From Lysobacter changpingensis (GTDB taxonomy: Bacteria > Pseudomonadota > Gammaproteobacteria > Xanthomonadales > Xanthomonadaceae): a stretch of 64,000 bases of DNA. The notes beneath the pieces were generated by a model. The model was not told the DNA's origin. It saw only the letters and a program-made list of their open reading frames with translations, and ran no database searches. Of the stretch, positions 8,154 through 16,519 are shown one piece after another. Both the position numbers and the translations under genes were made by a program. Positions within the stretch are counted from its first letter, which is position 1, and each line of letters starts with the position of its first letter. Where the stretch lies: assembly GCF_017308985.1 (NCBI RefSeq), contig NZ_JADWPE010000008.1:1-64000 (forward strand), written 5' to 3'.

Positions 8154-8656
8154 TTCCAGAGCCGTGGGGCGAACTTAATCGCCGCGGCAGAGGCGGAGTG
8201 GTGACTTCAGTCAATCACGCCCCGGCACGAGGGTCAATACAAAGTGGCCTTACCTTCTCGGCCTGTCCAAGGGCGCTTCCTGCAGTACGCACTATCCCGC
8301 CGCGGAGACAGGGGTTCGCGCCGCCCCAGAGAGCGTAACTCACTGATTTTGCGTGTGGAGCGCAGACTACGGCTGCGCCAGTTCGTCGATTTCGAGCGCA
8401 TTGACCTCGATGGGCACGAACTATGGCTATCGAACAGTCACAAACTTTGGTGTTCGGACCAATCCGAAGCGATCGACGCGTTGTGCACCCCGGCGGCGAA
8501 AAAAGGCACCAGTCGTGGCGAAAAAAGCGTCATCGTCGGCACGAAAAGGGTCAACACCGGCGCTTCAAGTGCCTCCGTCGACGCTTGAAGCGTCGCGCGC
8601 TGGGGATAAAGCGTCGCGCGTCCGCTAGCGGCCAGGAGCGGACGCGCGAGCCCGCT
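8154..8656. other. About 500 bases without a confident gene
   Basis: Several short open frames overlap here, for example 8353-8628 (Ser/Lys/Ala-rich) and 8244-8588, on the same strand in different frames. None has a good ribosome binding site or a recognisable family. GCGTCGCGCG occurs twice near 8600, followed by an A-type repeat in inverted orientation. It may be the remnant of a decayed gene. Confidence 0.4.
8620..8643 (-). repeat. A-type hairpin repeat, inverted orientation, variant loop
   Basis: Arms GTCCGCT and AGCGGAC around an inverted loop in which ATCGGCC has become AGCGGCC. It lies just outside the 3' end of the minus-strand gene at 8657. Confidence 0.65.
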
Positions 8657-9055
8657 TCAGTGGGTCGCTTCGTCTGGCCAGACCGGTTCGAAAAGAATCT
8701 CTTCAGTGACGCGAAGCGTCGGCACGACGAGCCGCACGGGAGTGTCTTCCAGCCGCTCTTCTTGGGAGTGTTGGGTTGCGGAATATGCCGTCACTGAGTA
8801 CTTCGGAGCGGGATCGCTGCACATGGTTCGGATACGAACCGGAATCGAATAGCGCCCATTCGCGTCGGTGTGCCCGATGGCCGGACCGCCCGGCGTGCGC
8901 CCTATGGACCAGGAAACTCCTACGGCAGTGTTCGGCAACGGAACGCCTTGCGCGTCCGTAACGCTGCCTGACACCGAACGGAACGTCGCGGTGCATTTTT
9001 TTGCGAACGCATCTTGGCTAGCCAACAGAACAAGGGCCAGAACGATCAGGCGCAT
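8657..9055 (-). CDS. Secreted protein with carboxypeptidase-regulatory-like fold
   Basis: 132 residues. The signal peptide LIVLALVLLASQDAFA is followed by a single beta-sandwich domain. SGSVTDAQGVPLPNTAVGV and TDANGRYSIPV match the pattern of carboxypeptidase-regulatory-like (transthyretin-like) domains, which serve as adhesion or spacer modules. Three Cys are visible in the mature part. The start at 9055 gives a normal signal peptide; a longer frame upstream only translates the adjacent repeat. Binding partner unknown. Confidence 0.7.
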   Translation of the reverse strand: MRLIVLALVLLASQDAFAKKCTATFRSVSGSVTDAQGVPLPNTAVGVSWSIGRTPGGPAIGHTDANGRYSIPVRIRTMCSDPAPKYSVTAYSATQHSQEERLEDTPVRLVVPTLRVTEEILFEPVWPDEATH

Positions 9056-9077
9056 GCTTTTGCTCTCTCGGGCGAAT

Positions 9078-9159
9078 GTCCGCTTCGGGTCGAAAGCGGA
9101 CGTTGGGACCCGCCTCGCCGCCCTGTGCGGCCAATGTCCGCTATCGGCCAAGAGCGGTC
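9078..9159 (-). repeat. Composite inverted repeat in reverse orientation
   Basis: The inverted B half is 9078-9101 and the inverted A half 9136-9159, the latter ending GCGGTC. It separates the small secreted gene from the end of the large minus-strand operon at 9223. Confidence 0.78.
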
Positions 9160-9222
9160 ATTCCCCTATGTCGCGCCTGCCTAAGCCAATCTTTGAGCAA
9201 CGCAACAGGCGAGCTGACACGG

Positions 9223-10278
9223 TTAGGGCTCCGTCTGCGGAGTGGGCAGGCATTCCAACGCCCTTTCGACACGTTCGTCCCAACCACCGCAAACCAGCGC
9301 GTAATCGAATCCACGCGCATTGAGTTCGCGGGCGTACCAATTGTGTTGCCATTGACGGAAGGCTTCGTCGCGACGGGTTCCGTCCTGCACAAACGGAACG
9401 TCGGGGGCGCACAGGAGGATGCGATCGTACGGCCGCTCCGCAAGCCGTCGGAGCTCGTCGGACACACGCCCGAACATCGCCTGTGAATAGAGCATCGTCG
9501 TCAGCGGTGTGGTGTCGCACAGCAGGTAGCGGTTCGCCTCCCGCGTGAGCGCCTCCTCGCGCGCTACCTGCGTGCTCGCAATCGCGAGCATGTCGGCTTC
9601 CGTCAATACGCCACCGCGCTGCTCCCACAGCTCCCTGCCATACTCAGGCGCGTTAAGGGTGGTCAGCCTGTCGGCTAGACGCGTCGCCAACGTGGATTTC
9701 CCCGTCGACTCACCTCCCAAGATCGCCACGCGGCTGACGAAATCCGTGTAGACGACCGGATCGAGCCGATGACGAAGCACATGCAATCCCGAACGCACCG
9801 CCGTGCCGGACACCGGCACGGCAAGGCGGTCGGGATCCACCGATACGTGGACGACCGTCGGCCCGTCGCGCTCGCGCTGCGCACTGGCCAGCATCGCCGC
9901 GAATCCATCTCCGTAGGATTCGCTGGTGAACACGGCATCCACTTCGATCGAAAGCACTGCATGCAGCAGCCAGGCGACGAACGCCCGATGGACGTCGTCC
10001 GGCGCCTCGTTATCGGGCACGGACCTTGCCTCAATACCGCGCTGCCGGCATTGCCCGGCAAGGCGTTCGTCATCGAGCACCAGGCGCAGTGCATCGGGAT
10101 ACAACTGCGCGAGCCACCTTTCGCGACGCTCGGGCTCGAAGCCGGCGAACTCCGGCTTCGTGTAGCTGATGACAACCAGTTGTTCGCATTGCGCATGCGC
10201 CTGATCGAGCAAGGACTGGTGGCCCCGATGCAGCGGGCAGAACTTGCCGACCACCAGCCCTGTGCGGAAACCGGTCAT
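9223..10278 (-). CDS. nadR: NadR-like bifunctional NMN adenylyltransferase and ribosylnicotinamide kinase
   Basis: 351 residues. The N-terminal half is a nucleotidyltransferase with GKFCPLHRGH at 11-20 (HxGH motif) and VSGTAVR near 157 (equivalent to the ISGT motif). The C-terminal half is a P-loop kinase with Walker A GGESTGKST at 188-196. In NadR these domains convert nicotinamide riboside to NMN and then NAD. E. coli NadR has an additional N-terminal repressor domain that is absent here. ATGA overlap with pnuC upstream shows translational coupling. It is the last gene of an eight-gene operon. Family assignment is firm, but whether the substrate is really nicotinamide riboside in this context is inference. 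Confidence 0.85.
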   Translation of the reverse strand: MTGFRTGLVVGKFCPLHRGHQSLLDQAHAQCEQLVVISYTKPEFAGFEPERRERWLAQLYPDALRLVLDDERLAGQCRQRGIEARSVPDNEAPDDVHRAFVAWLLHAVLSIEVDAVFTSESYGDGFAAMLASAQRERDGPTVVHVSVDPDRLAVPVSGTAVRSGLHVLRHRLDPVVYTDFVSRVAILGGESTGKSTLATRLADRLTTLNAPEYGRELWEQRGGVLTEADMLAIASTQVAREEALTREANRYLLCDTTPLTTMLYSQAMFGRVSDELRRLAERPYDRILLCAPDVPFVQDGTRRDEAFRQWQHNWYARELNARGFDYALVCGGWDERVERALECLPTPQTEP

Positions 10279-10844
10279 GCCGTCGCGCCCGCAGTCGTGC
10301 GCTGGTTCGTCCAGTGACGCCACGCCAGCCATGCGTTGATCCAATACACCGTGTAGAGAACCGCGGTGAGCGTCAGTCCGCGCGATGCATACAGCGGAAC
10401 GGCGATGGTGTTGACCAGCAACCACACCGGCCAGGTTTCGATGCGTCGACGCATGAGCAACAGCTGCGCGAGCACGGAGGCCGCCAGCACGGCGGAGTCG
10501 GCGAACGGGGCGTAGGCGTCGGTGTATCGGTGCAGGACCCAGCCGTAGGCGCCGGCAGCCACCCAGGCGGCCGTGGCCATCCACACCAGCATCGACTGCG
10601 GCGTGCGCCGGATCGGTAGATCATCCTTGCCAGTGCTACCGGTCCAGGAATACCAACCGATCACGCTCGTGACGATGAAGAAACCTTGCAGCAGGACATC
10701 CGCGTACAGTCGCGCCCCCCAGAACACCATGGCGAACAGCGCGCACCCGACGATGCCCGTCCACCAGGTGTGCACGCTGTTGCGGCCCGCCAGCAGGATC
10801 GAGACCGTCGCCATCGCGTTGGCCGCGGCTTCCAGCAGGTTCAC
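10275..10844 (-). CDS. pnuC: PnuC-family nicotinamide riboside transporter
   Basis: A 189-residue membrane protein with about seven hydrophobic segments. It carries typical PnuC features: an AGRNSVHTWWTGIVG start region, FIVTSVIGWYSW and WLLVNTIAVPLY near the end. PnuC channels let nicotinamide riboside diffuse in, with trapping by NadR phosphorylation. GTG start overlaps the preceding stop by four bases (GTGA) and its own stop overlaps nadR by four bases. The pair is a complete salvage module attached to an operon of unrelated enzyme types. Confidence 0.88.
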   Translation of the reverse strand: MNLLEAAANAMATVSILLAGRNSVHTWWTGIVGCALFAMVFWGARLYADVLLQGFFIVTSVIGWYSWTGSTGKDDLPIRRTPQSMLVWMATAAWVAAGAYGWVLHRYTDAYAPFADSAVLAASVLAQLLLMRRRIETWPVWLLVNTIAVPLYASRGLTLTAVLYTVYWINAWLAWRHWTNQRTTAGATA

Positions 10845-12190
10845 GCGCTCTGCCCTCCATCCAGATCGGTCGTGTACTGGAGCACCTTGTCGTCCGCGTC
10901 GAGAACATCGACGTGCACGGCGCGTCCTTCCAGCGCATCGCCCAGCCTGCGTGCTGCTTCTGCAGCCAATGCCATCTCGCGCGTCGCCAGGCGCAACGTC
11001 ACGTCGCCAGCGGCATCCTGGTGCACGACATAGCGCGACAGCGGCAACGCCGCGATTGCGTGGGTGAGGTCGATGTTGTTGATCCAGTGTCCTTGCGCGG
11101 TGAGGAAGCGCACGGGTCGCCGCCCCTGGAAACCGCGAATCACCGGCCCGGAAGGCCCGCCCACCAACGCGCCGTGATCACCCGTCCGATAGCGCAGCAA
11201 CGGCAGGCAGAAGTTGAAGCCGCCCGTCAGCGTGATCTCACCGGGTTCGCCTTCCGCCACGGACTGTCCGTGCGCGTCGAGGATTTCGATGTACATGCGC
11301 GGCTGCAACGGCACGAAACCCTCGACGTCGCGGTCGTACACCGCAATGGGCCCCGCTTCGTTCATCGAATAGAGGTCGAGCACCGGGCAGTCGAACCGAT
11401 CTTCCAGGCGCGTGCGCAGCCCCGGCGACAACGCCATCGATACGGAGAGCAGCGCGCGTGGCCGATGGCGGACGGAAAGTTCCAGCATGGCGGCGAACGA
11501 AATCGGATCGCCGGCGATGACTTCGGGCAGCATGGCGTCGATGTAGCGCGCGCGATCGAGCGGATCGCGCCAGTCGTCGGGATGCAGGTTGATCTTCGCC
11601 AAGCCCGATTCGTCCATCGCGGGCGTGACGGACACGTAGGTGAAGCATCGGCGTTGCAGGCCCAGCAGCATCACGCCGACGTCGCCGGCGCCATGGCGCA
11701 GCGCGATGCCGGCGCGTTGCAGCGCGCGCTTGTGATACGCGAGGTATCGCCCTGCGACGACCGGGTGGGACGGAAGCACCAGCGGATGCCCCGTCGTGCC
11801 GGTGGTGCGGAAGTTGATCAGCCGTTCCAGCGGCACCGAATCGGGAACGAAGCGCGCGATGTCGGCCGACAGATCGCCACGCCCGACGGTCGCGATGTCC
11901 TGGAAACGGGCCGGTCTAGATTGGGTCCGATAATGCGGCACCTGTGCGAACACGTCCTCGACGAATGTGTCGAGCCATGTCGGCGGCCGTCCCGGTTGCC
12001 ATTCGATCGGCGCCGTGGCGATCTCGCGCTCATGGTCGCGCAGGGCCAGGACCTCCTCGGCGAGAAGGCGGTTTCCACTGCGATTGCGGAACAGCGGCGC
12101 GCACGGGTGTTCGGTCATCCGCCGCAGTACGTCGCGCCCGGCCTCGGTCAGCGTCGGATACCGCTCCGCGTCGGTCGGCTCGCGATTCAC
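10841..12190 (-). CDS. Adenylate-forming enzyme of the PaaK/CapK type
   Basis: 449 residues from GTG 12190, chosen because this start overlaps the upstream stop as GTGA like the neighbouring junctions. GTG at 12202 is an alternative. Visible ANL-family motifs are FRTTGTTGHP at 127-136 (phosphate loop), YSMNEAGPI (A5-type) and LRYRTGD (A7-type). The family activates a carboxylate with ATP; PaaK makes phenylacetyl-CoA, and CapK-like members act in polysaccharide or natural-product pathways. No carrier-protein gene lies nearby. Substrate unknown. The position between radical SAM and pnuC suggests it modifies the same small molecule, which is inference. Confidence 0.72.
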   Translation of the reverse strand: MNREPTDAERYPTLTEAGRDVLRRMTEHPCAPLFRNRSGNRLLAEEVLALRDHEREIATAPIEWQPGRPPTWLDTFVEDVFAQVPHYRTQSRPARFQDIATVGRGDLSADIARFVPDSVPLERLINFRTTGTTGHPLVLPSHPVVAGRYLAYHKRALQRAGIALRHGAGDVGVMLLGLQRRCFTYVSVTPAMDESGLAKINLHPDDWRDPLDRARYIDAMLPEVIAGDPISFAAMLELSVRHRPRALLSVSMALSPGLRTRLEDRFDCPVLDLYSMNEAGPIAVYDRDVEGFVPLQPRMYIEILDAHGQSVAEGEPGEITLTGGFNFCLPLLRYRTGDHGALVGGPSGPVIRGFQGRRPVRFLTAQGHWINNIDLTHAIAALPLSRYVVHQDAAGDVTLRLATREMALAAEAARRLGDALEGRAVHVDVLDADDKVLQYTTDLDGGQSA

Positions 12191-12774
12191 TCGCGCGTCC
12201 ACTTGTCCGCGGATTCCTCCGCCGCCTTGCGCGCCAATGCTTCCCGGACCGCGCGTGCGCGCGTGTCGGCGGCGCGACTGGCGTCGAGCAGGCGACGCCG
12301 CTCGACGCCACTGACGCTCGCAAGCCGGTCGGCGGCCTGATTCGCGGTCTCGCCGTCCGGGCGCAATCCAAGCCGCGCGATCGCCGTTCGCACCAGCTCC
12401 TCACGCCGCTCGGGCTCGAACACATACCGTGTCGCGTTCGCTTCCGCCGCGAGCGCAGGCACCACGTCGGAGAAGAGCGCCAGCATCGCGATGCGATCGA
12501 GTGGCTGTCCGCGCCAGGTTTCATCCGAAAGCAGCCACGCCAGCACGGCGGCCAGCGTCAGCTGGTTCGCAGGCACCGCCGCCAACTCTCCCGACAGCGT
12601 GGCCAGCAGCGGCATCGGCGCTACGCAGTCGTACGACGCGAGGACATCGTTGACCACGGCCGCCACGTGTACCCGCCCGTCCCCACCGCGTCGCGGCGGA
12701 TCGAGGAAGTCGGCCGGCGTTTCCATCAGCCGGCGCAGCAGGGGTTCGAGCGAAGGACCAGTCGACATGCTCAT
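12187..12774 (-). CDS. Unknown 195-residue helical protein of the MoxR/VWA/radical SAM operon
   Basis: No signal peptide, membrane segment or known motif was recognised. The pattern is mostly helical, with a charged C-terminal coiled-coil-like stretch (RAADTRARAVREALARKAAEE). The ATG at 12774 overlaps the stop of the radical SAM gene (ATGA), and its own stop overlaps the adenylating enzyme's start. Fixed coupling on both sides implies stoichiometric expression with its neighbours, possibly as a partner of the radical SAM enzyme. A second ATG at 12768 is possible. Confidence 0.7.
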   Translation of the reverse strand: MSMSTGPSLEPLLRRLMETPADFLDPPRRGGDGRVHVAAVVNDVLASYDCVAPMPLLATLSGELAAVPANQLTLAAVLAWLLSDETWRGQPLDRIAMLALFSDVVPALAAEANATRYVFEPERREELVRTAIARLGLRPDGETANQAADRLASVSGVERRRLLDASRAADTRARAVREALARKAAEESADKWTRE

Positions 12775-13736
12775 GTTCCGAACTTGGCAAACACCTGGGT
12801 GGAAGGGCAGTCCCGGCAGACGGCGGCGGGCGTTGCGCGACGCCGTTGCGTCAGGCGCGCGCGCCACGAAGCGACGTCCTCGACCGTCTTCACGTCGGCG
12901 ATCGGGATGCCATGGTCGTCCAGCGTGAAGCTGCACGATGCGATGCGACCGTGCTCGTCGATGAAAACCGTCGGACGAAGCGGCTCGCAGTCTTCGACGG
13001 CGATCGCGTGCCCGCGTGCCGTGGCCGACAGGCGATCCAGATACGGCTCGCTCGCGCTGACGCGCACGCCGCGCGACGCCATGCGTGCGACGAGCGCGGG
13101 AATGTCCCTGCGAAGCGCATCGACGTCTTCGCCGCGCAACGCCTGACCAGGGTGGAATTCGGGGCGATCGCGCCCGCCGAGCTGGTTGAAGGTGATCTCG
13201 TCCACGCCCCAGTCGGCCAGTCGATCGCACAGGTTCGCGAATTCGGGCAGCGTGTCGCGCATCAGCACCACGTTCGCGCGCAGACGCGGCGGCGAACGTT
13301 CCGGACGCAGTTCAGCCAGGCGCCGGACGCCATCGGCCAGGCGCGACCATCCACCCGGCCAGCCGCGCAGGCGCTCGTGCGTTCCGGCGAGCGCATCCAC
13401 GCTGACCGTGACTTCGTCGAAGGCCGACACCATGGCCTGGGCAACGCCGGGGCGTTGCAACGTGGTGCCGTTGGTGGTCACGCTGACGCGAAGGCCGTGT
13501 CGTTCGCGAAGCCCGCGCGACAGCGCGAGGACGCCTTTCCAGAGCATCGGCTCGCCGCCCAGCCAACTGACCAGGACATCCTCACCCGTCGCTGCACGAT
13601 GGGCACCGAGCAGCGCGCAGAAGCGTTCCACCTCGGCGGGATCCACCTGCACGCGCGGCATCGCCACGCGCCGGTCGTAGGCACAGAAGCCGCACGCGAG
13701 GTTGCAGGCGGTGGTCAGTCGCCAGAGCACGATCAC
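12771..13736 (-). CDS. Radical SAM enzyme
   Basis: 321 residues. CNLACGFC at 11-18 gives the CxxxCxxC 4Fe-4S motif (C11, C15, C18). SWLGGEPMLW and SVTTNGTTL are typical of the SAM-binding barrel of the SPASM/anaerobic-sulfatase-maturase branch. Further Cys in the last third (DCEPL, ASCSF, VCRDC) could bind an auxiliary cluster. GTG at 13736 overlaps the VWA gene's stop by four bases. No precursor peptide gene was seen beside it. It probably modifies a peptide, a protein residue or a small molecule; which one cannot be told. The arylsulfatase is 10 kb away and not linked. Confidence 0.85.
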   Translation of the reverse strand: MIVLWRLTTACNLACGFCAYDRRVAMPRVQVDPAEVERFCALLGAHRAATGEDVLVSWLGGEPMLWKGVLALSRGLRERHGLRVSVTTNGTTLQRPGVAQAMVSAFDEVTVSVDALAGTHERLRGWPGGWSRLADGVRRLAELRPERSPPRLRANVVLMRDTLPEFANLCDRLADWGVDEITFNQLGGRDRPEFHPGQALRGEDVDALRRDIPALVARMASRGVRVSASEPYLDRLSATARGHAIAVEDCEPLRPTVFIDEHGRIASCSFTLDDHGIPIADVKTVEDVASWRARLTQRRRATPAAVCRDCPSTQVFAKFGT

Positions 13737-15529
13737 GTTCGGACTCCGGCGCTCGCATCCGCATAGTGCCGACGACTGAAGTCGCGTGCGAACGCGAGCA
13801 GTTCGGCCATGTCGCGCACCGCGTGGATGTCCCATCCGGCCGTGCGAGCCCGCGCGAGGTCCGCCTGCCATCCCGCGCCCGTTGCGGCGCGGATGTGCGA
13901 CGGTAGCGGGCTGTACAGGTTTAGCGCCATCGTGCCGCCGCCGCGGCCGGCCTGGAGCGCCTTCGCTGCGACATCCCAACCGCTGTTGCCGCGCTCGTCG
14001 TGCTCGAACATCGTGGTGATGCCATCGTCCGACAGATGCAGGATGTGCACCGCCCGATCCTGCGGCGTGCGCGCCGCATAGGTATCGCGCAGACGATGGA
14101 TCGGGAATGCCGTCGCGCCGCCGAAGAAGCCGGTGAGCACGCGCAGGATCGCGTCCTCCGAACGCACGAATCCATCGGTGTGCATGACCTCGTGCTTGCC
14201 GCTCCACAGCGTCGCCTGCACGCGCGATCCCGCGCGCAACGCCGAGATCGCGATGACCGCGCCGGCCAGCGCGAGGTACGACGTCCGCTGCTGCGGGTTG
14301 GGCATCGAACCCGAGCTGTCGACGTACAGGTCCAGGTCGATCGGCTCCACCGATGGCTCGCGTGCCGGTGCGTCGCCGTAGGTGCGTTGCACCGTCGTCA
14401 GGCCCGGGATCACCTTCGGCGACTGCATCACGCTCTGCATCCAGTCCAGTGCATCGAGCGGATCGCCGGGATCCCACGGCTCCAGGCCTTCCGGCTGCGG
14501 CTCGGTTGCCTGCGGCTGGGGGCGCGCGGGAAACCGGATCAGGTGCGGCAGCGCGCGCTCGCGGTAGTAGCGCACCGCGATGTCGTGATCGTTCAGATCC
14601 AGGCCTGCCGCACGCAGGATCTCGCCGTACTCGAAAGGTTCGCGCGCCTGCCCGCTGCGATCCTGCGCCTTCTTGTCCACGGGCGCCTTCGATTTGACGT
14701 CACCGCCGGTGGGCTCTTCACCGGTGACGCGTGGATCCTGCGACGGATGCACCACCGGTGCGAGTTCATCGTCGTCCGCGCGATCCAGCCCGGCAGGCTG
14801 GCTGCCCTGCCCGGCATGGCGCGTGTCCATCAACGCCTCGACGCGTGGATCGCTCGCCTGCTCGACCAGATGCGGAAACACCAGCGTCGCGAAACGCGTG
14901 GCGCCGTCTAGCCAGTCGCCGGCATAGGCGCGGATCAGTCGCGCCCCGAGCCAGGCATCGCCGCGCAGCGCCGCATCGTCCACCGGGCCGCCGAGCAACC
15001 CGGGCGCCAGCTGCCACAGGTGTTCGTAGATGCCCATATACAGCGTCCACACCGGCGTGGACTCGGCGTGCGCATTGCCTTGCGCCAACCGGCGGTAGAT
15101 CTCGTCCATGCGCAGGCCGCATTGCCGTTGCAGGCGATCGTTGATCAGCAGGTCAGTGTAGAGGTTGGCCATCATCGGCGCGTGCGCTTCCAGCGTCGGA
15201 AGCGCGCGACGCATGCGGGCCAGCAGGCGCGCATGGTCGGTGGCCGTCGCGGGAGCCAGCACGTGGTGGCCGATCTCGTGCGCGAGGATCTCCAGCGCCA
15301 GATCGCCCAGGCCATGATGCGCAACGCTTTGCAGGTCGATGACGACGCGCTGGTCAACCAGGCGAATCATCGCGAAGCTGCCCGTCAGCCCTTCCGCCGC
15401 AGCCTCGAAGTGGCTTTCGCACAAACGTGGATCCTGCAGGCGCGTGAAGCGGCTCCACGTCGCCAGCGCAGCGGGCCATGCTTCGCGCCAGGGGCGCAGC
15501 GCGTCGTTCGTGGGCGCGGGTTCGTTCAC
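13733..15529 (-). CDS. HExxH-motif and VWA-domain protein, MoxR partner
   Basis: 598 residues from GTG 15529. The N-terminal part carries LAHEIGHHVL with HEIGHH at 84-89, a zinc-metallopeptidase signature. A charged linker follows (about 240-300). The C-terminal von Willebrand A domain carries a complete MIDAS start, YVDSSGSMPN, with D404-S408. VWA proteins paired with MoxR ATPases act as metal-dependent adaptors in chaperone-like remodelling of cofactors or complexes. The arrangement resembles the putative metallopeptidase plus VWA-like (DUF2201) layout, but here the peptidase motif is intact. Both ends overlap neighbours as GTGA. Proteolytic activity is predicted, not shown. Confidence 0.82.
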   Translation of the reverse strand: MNEPAPTNDALRPWREAWPAALATWSRFTRLQDPRLCESHFEAAAEGLTGSFAMIRLVDQRVVIDLQSVAHHGLGDLALEILAHEIGHHVLAPATATDHARLLARMRRALPTLEAHAPMMANLYTDLLINDRLQRQCGLRMDEIYRRLAQGNAHAESTPVWTLYMGIYEHLWQLAPGLLGGPVDDAALRGDAWLGARLIRAYAGDWLDGATRFATLVFPHLVEQASDPRVEALMDTRHAGQGSQPAGLDRADDDELAPVVHPSQDPRVTGEEPTGGDVKSKAPVDKKAQDRSGQAREPFEYGEILRAAGLDLNDHDIAVRYYRERALPHLIRFPARPQPQATEPQPEGLEPWDPGDPLDALDWMQSVMQSPKVIPGLTTVQRTYGDAPAREPSVEPIDLDLYVDSSGSMPNPQQRTSYLALAGAVIAISALRAGSRVQATLWSGKHEVMHTDGFVRSEDAILRVLTGFFGGATAFPIHRLRDTYAARTPQDRAVHILHLSDDGITTMFEHDERGNSGWDVAAKALQAGRGGGTMALNLYSPLPSHIRAATGAGWQADLARARTAGWDIHAVRDMAELLAFARDFSRRHYADASAGVRT

Positions 15530-16518
15530 GGCCGGGCGGGTGCGACGCGGATGGTGTGCGACCACGGCGAGAACAACGCGACGCTGTCGGCACTGGCGAC
15601 GGCCTTCATGCGATCGCCCGGCACCGGAAACGCGATCTGCGTGTCGTAGATGCGCGCACCCTGCGGCGTGATCGAAACCTCGCGCGCGGCCTCGGCGGAG
15701 GCTGCGGCAAATTCGCCCGACGACGCGGGCAGGACGACGGCGCCCATGGCATCGGCCACGATGAGGAAATGCCGGCCATCGCTTTGTGCGACGAAACCAT
15801 CGCTGGCGACGCGCACCTCCGGCGGCGTCGCGAACGGCCCGCCGAGTCCGCTGAAACCGCCGACGGTGCGGCCTTGCGGATCCATCGCGCCGGTGACCGG
15901 ATTCCACCAGCGCTGCGCCTGCAGGCGTTCGCGCAACTCCGGCCACGGCATCGAAGCCGAGCCTGCCGCCGCGGACGCAACCTCAGGCGCGAGGCGACCG
16001 GCATGATCCAGCGCGACTTCGCGCAGATGGGCCATGCCTGCGCGCCACGCGCACACCGCGCCCAGGCTGCGTAGCGATGCCACGTCCGGACAACGCGACG
16101 CGAGACTCGACGCGACGTCGATCCATTCGTCCACCCGCACGCCCGGCACGCTTCCGAGGCGCACGACTGCGTTGGTGATCGCGCCAAGCGCATCCACCGG
16201 GGATTGCGCGATCAATCGCGCCGCCGGCGTCGCCAACTGCTGCCATGCGCGATTCACCCACGGCAGTCGGGCCGATGGGCCGGCCAGTCCTTGTCCGACC
16301 AGGTCCAGGCCGATGTCGAAAGCCGCCTCCGCGACGCGCTCGACGCCGTCGCGGTCCACGCCTTCCACGGCGACGCAGACCGCGTCGATCTCGTGGCGGA
16401 CGAAGGCGCCGAAGGCGGCGGTGTCGAGCGACGGCATCCGATGCCGCATTTCGGCCACGCGCTGATTGAGCGCGGTCCGCCGAGCAGCCAACACGCCGGC
16501 CAGCGAGGAGCACACCAT
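15526..16518 (-). CDS. Unknown 330-residue protein between MoxR and VWA genes
   Basis: No export signal or metal motif recognised. The first 200 residues look helical (AARRTALNQRVAEMRHRM). The last 120 look beta-rich with many small residues (FSGLGGPFATPPEVRVASDGFVAQSDGRHFLIVADAMG). ATG 16518 follows the moxR stop by one base and its own stop overlaps the VWA start. Genes between MoxR and VWA are often dedicated partners of that pair, so an adaptor or substrate role is plausible but unproven. Confidence 0.7.
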   Translation of the reverse strand: MVCSSLAGVLAARRTALNQRVAEMRHRMPSLDTAAFGAFVRHEIDAVCVAVEGVDRDGVERVAEAAFDIGLDLVGQGLAGPSARLPWVNRAWQQLATPAARLIAQSPVDALGAITNAVVRLGSVPGVRVDEWIDVASSLASRCPDVASLRSLGAVCAWRAGMAHLREVALDHAGRLAPEVASAAAGSASMPWPELRERLQAQRWWNPVTGAMDPQGRTVGGFSGLGGPFATPPEVRVASDGFVAQSDGRHFLIVADAMGAVVLPASSGEFAAASAEAAREVSITPQGARIYDTQIAFPVPGDRMKAVASADSVALFSPWSHTIRVAPARP

Positions 16519-16519
16519 C

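Noticed and set aside
8353-8628. Ser/Lys-rich 91-codon frame as a real gene
   Set aside because: No ribosome binding site, no family, and its end lies in a repeat; overlapping frames are equally plausible.
5600-9159. CRISPR array
   Set aside because: Repeat units are hundreds of bases apart, vary in orientation and enclose genes; no cas genes.
5600-9159. Integron cassette array with attC sites
   Set aside because: No integrase gene and no GTTRRRY/RYYYAAC core sites; orientation of repeats changes. Only the cassette-like look remains.
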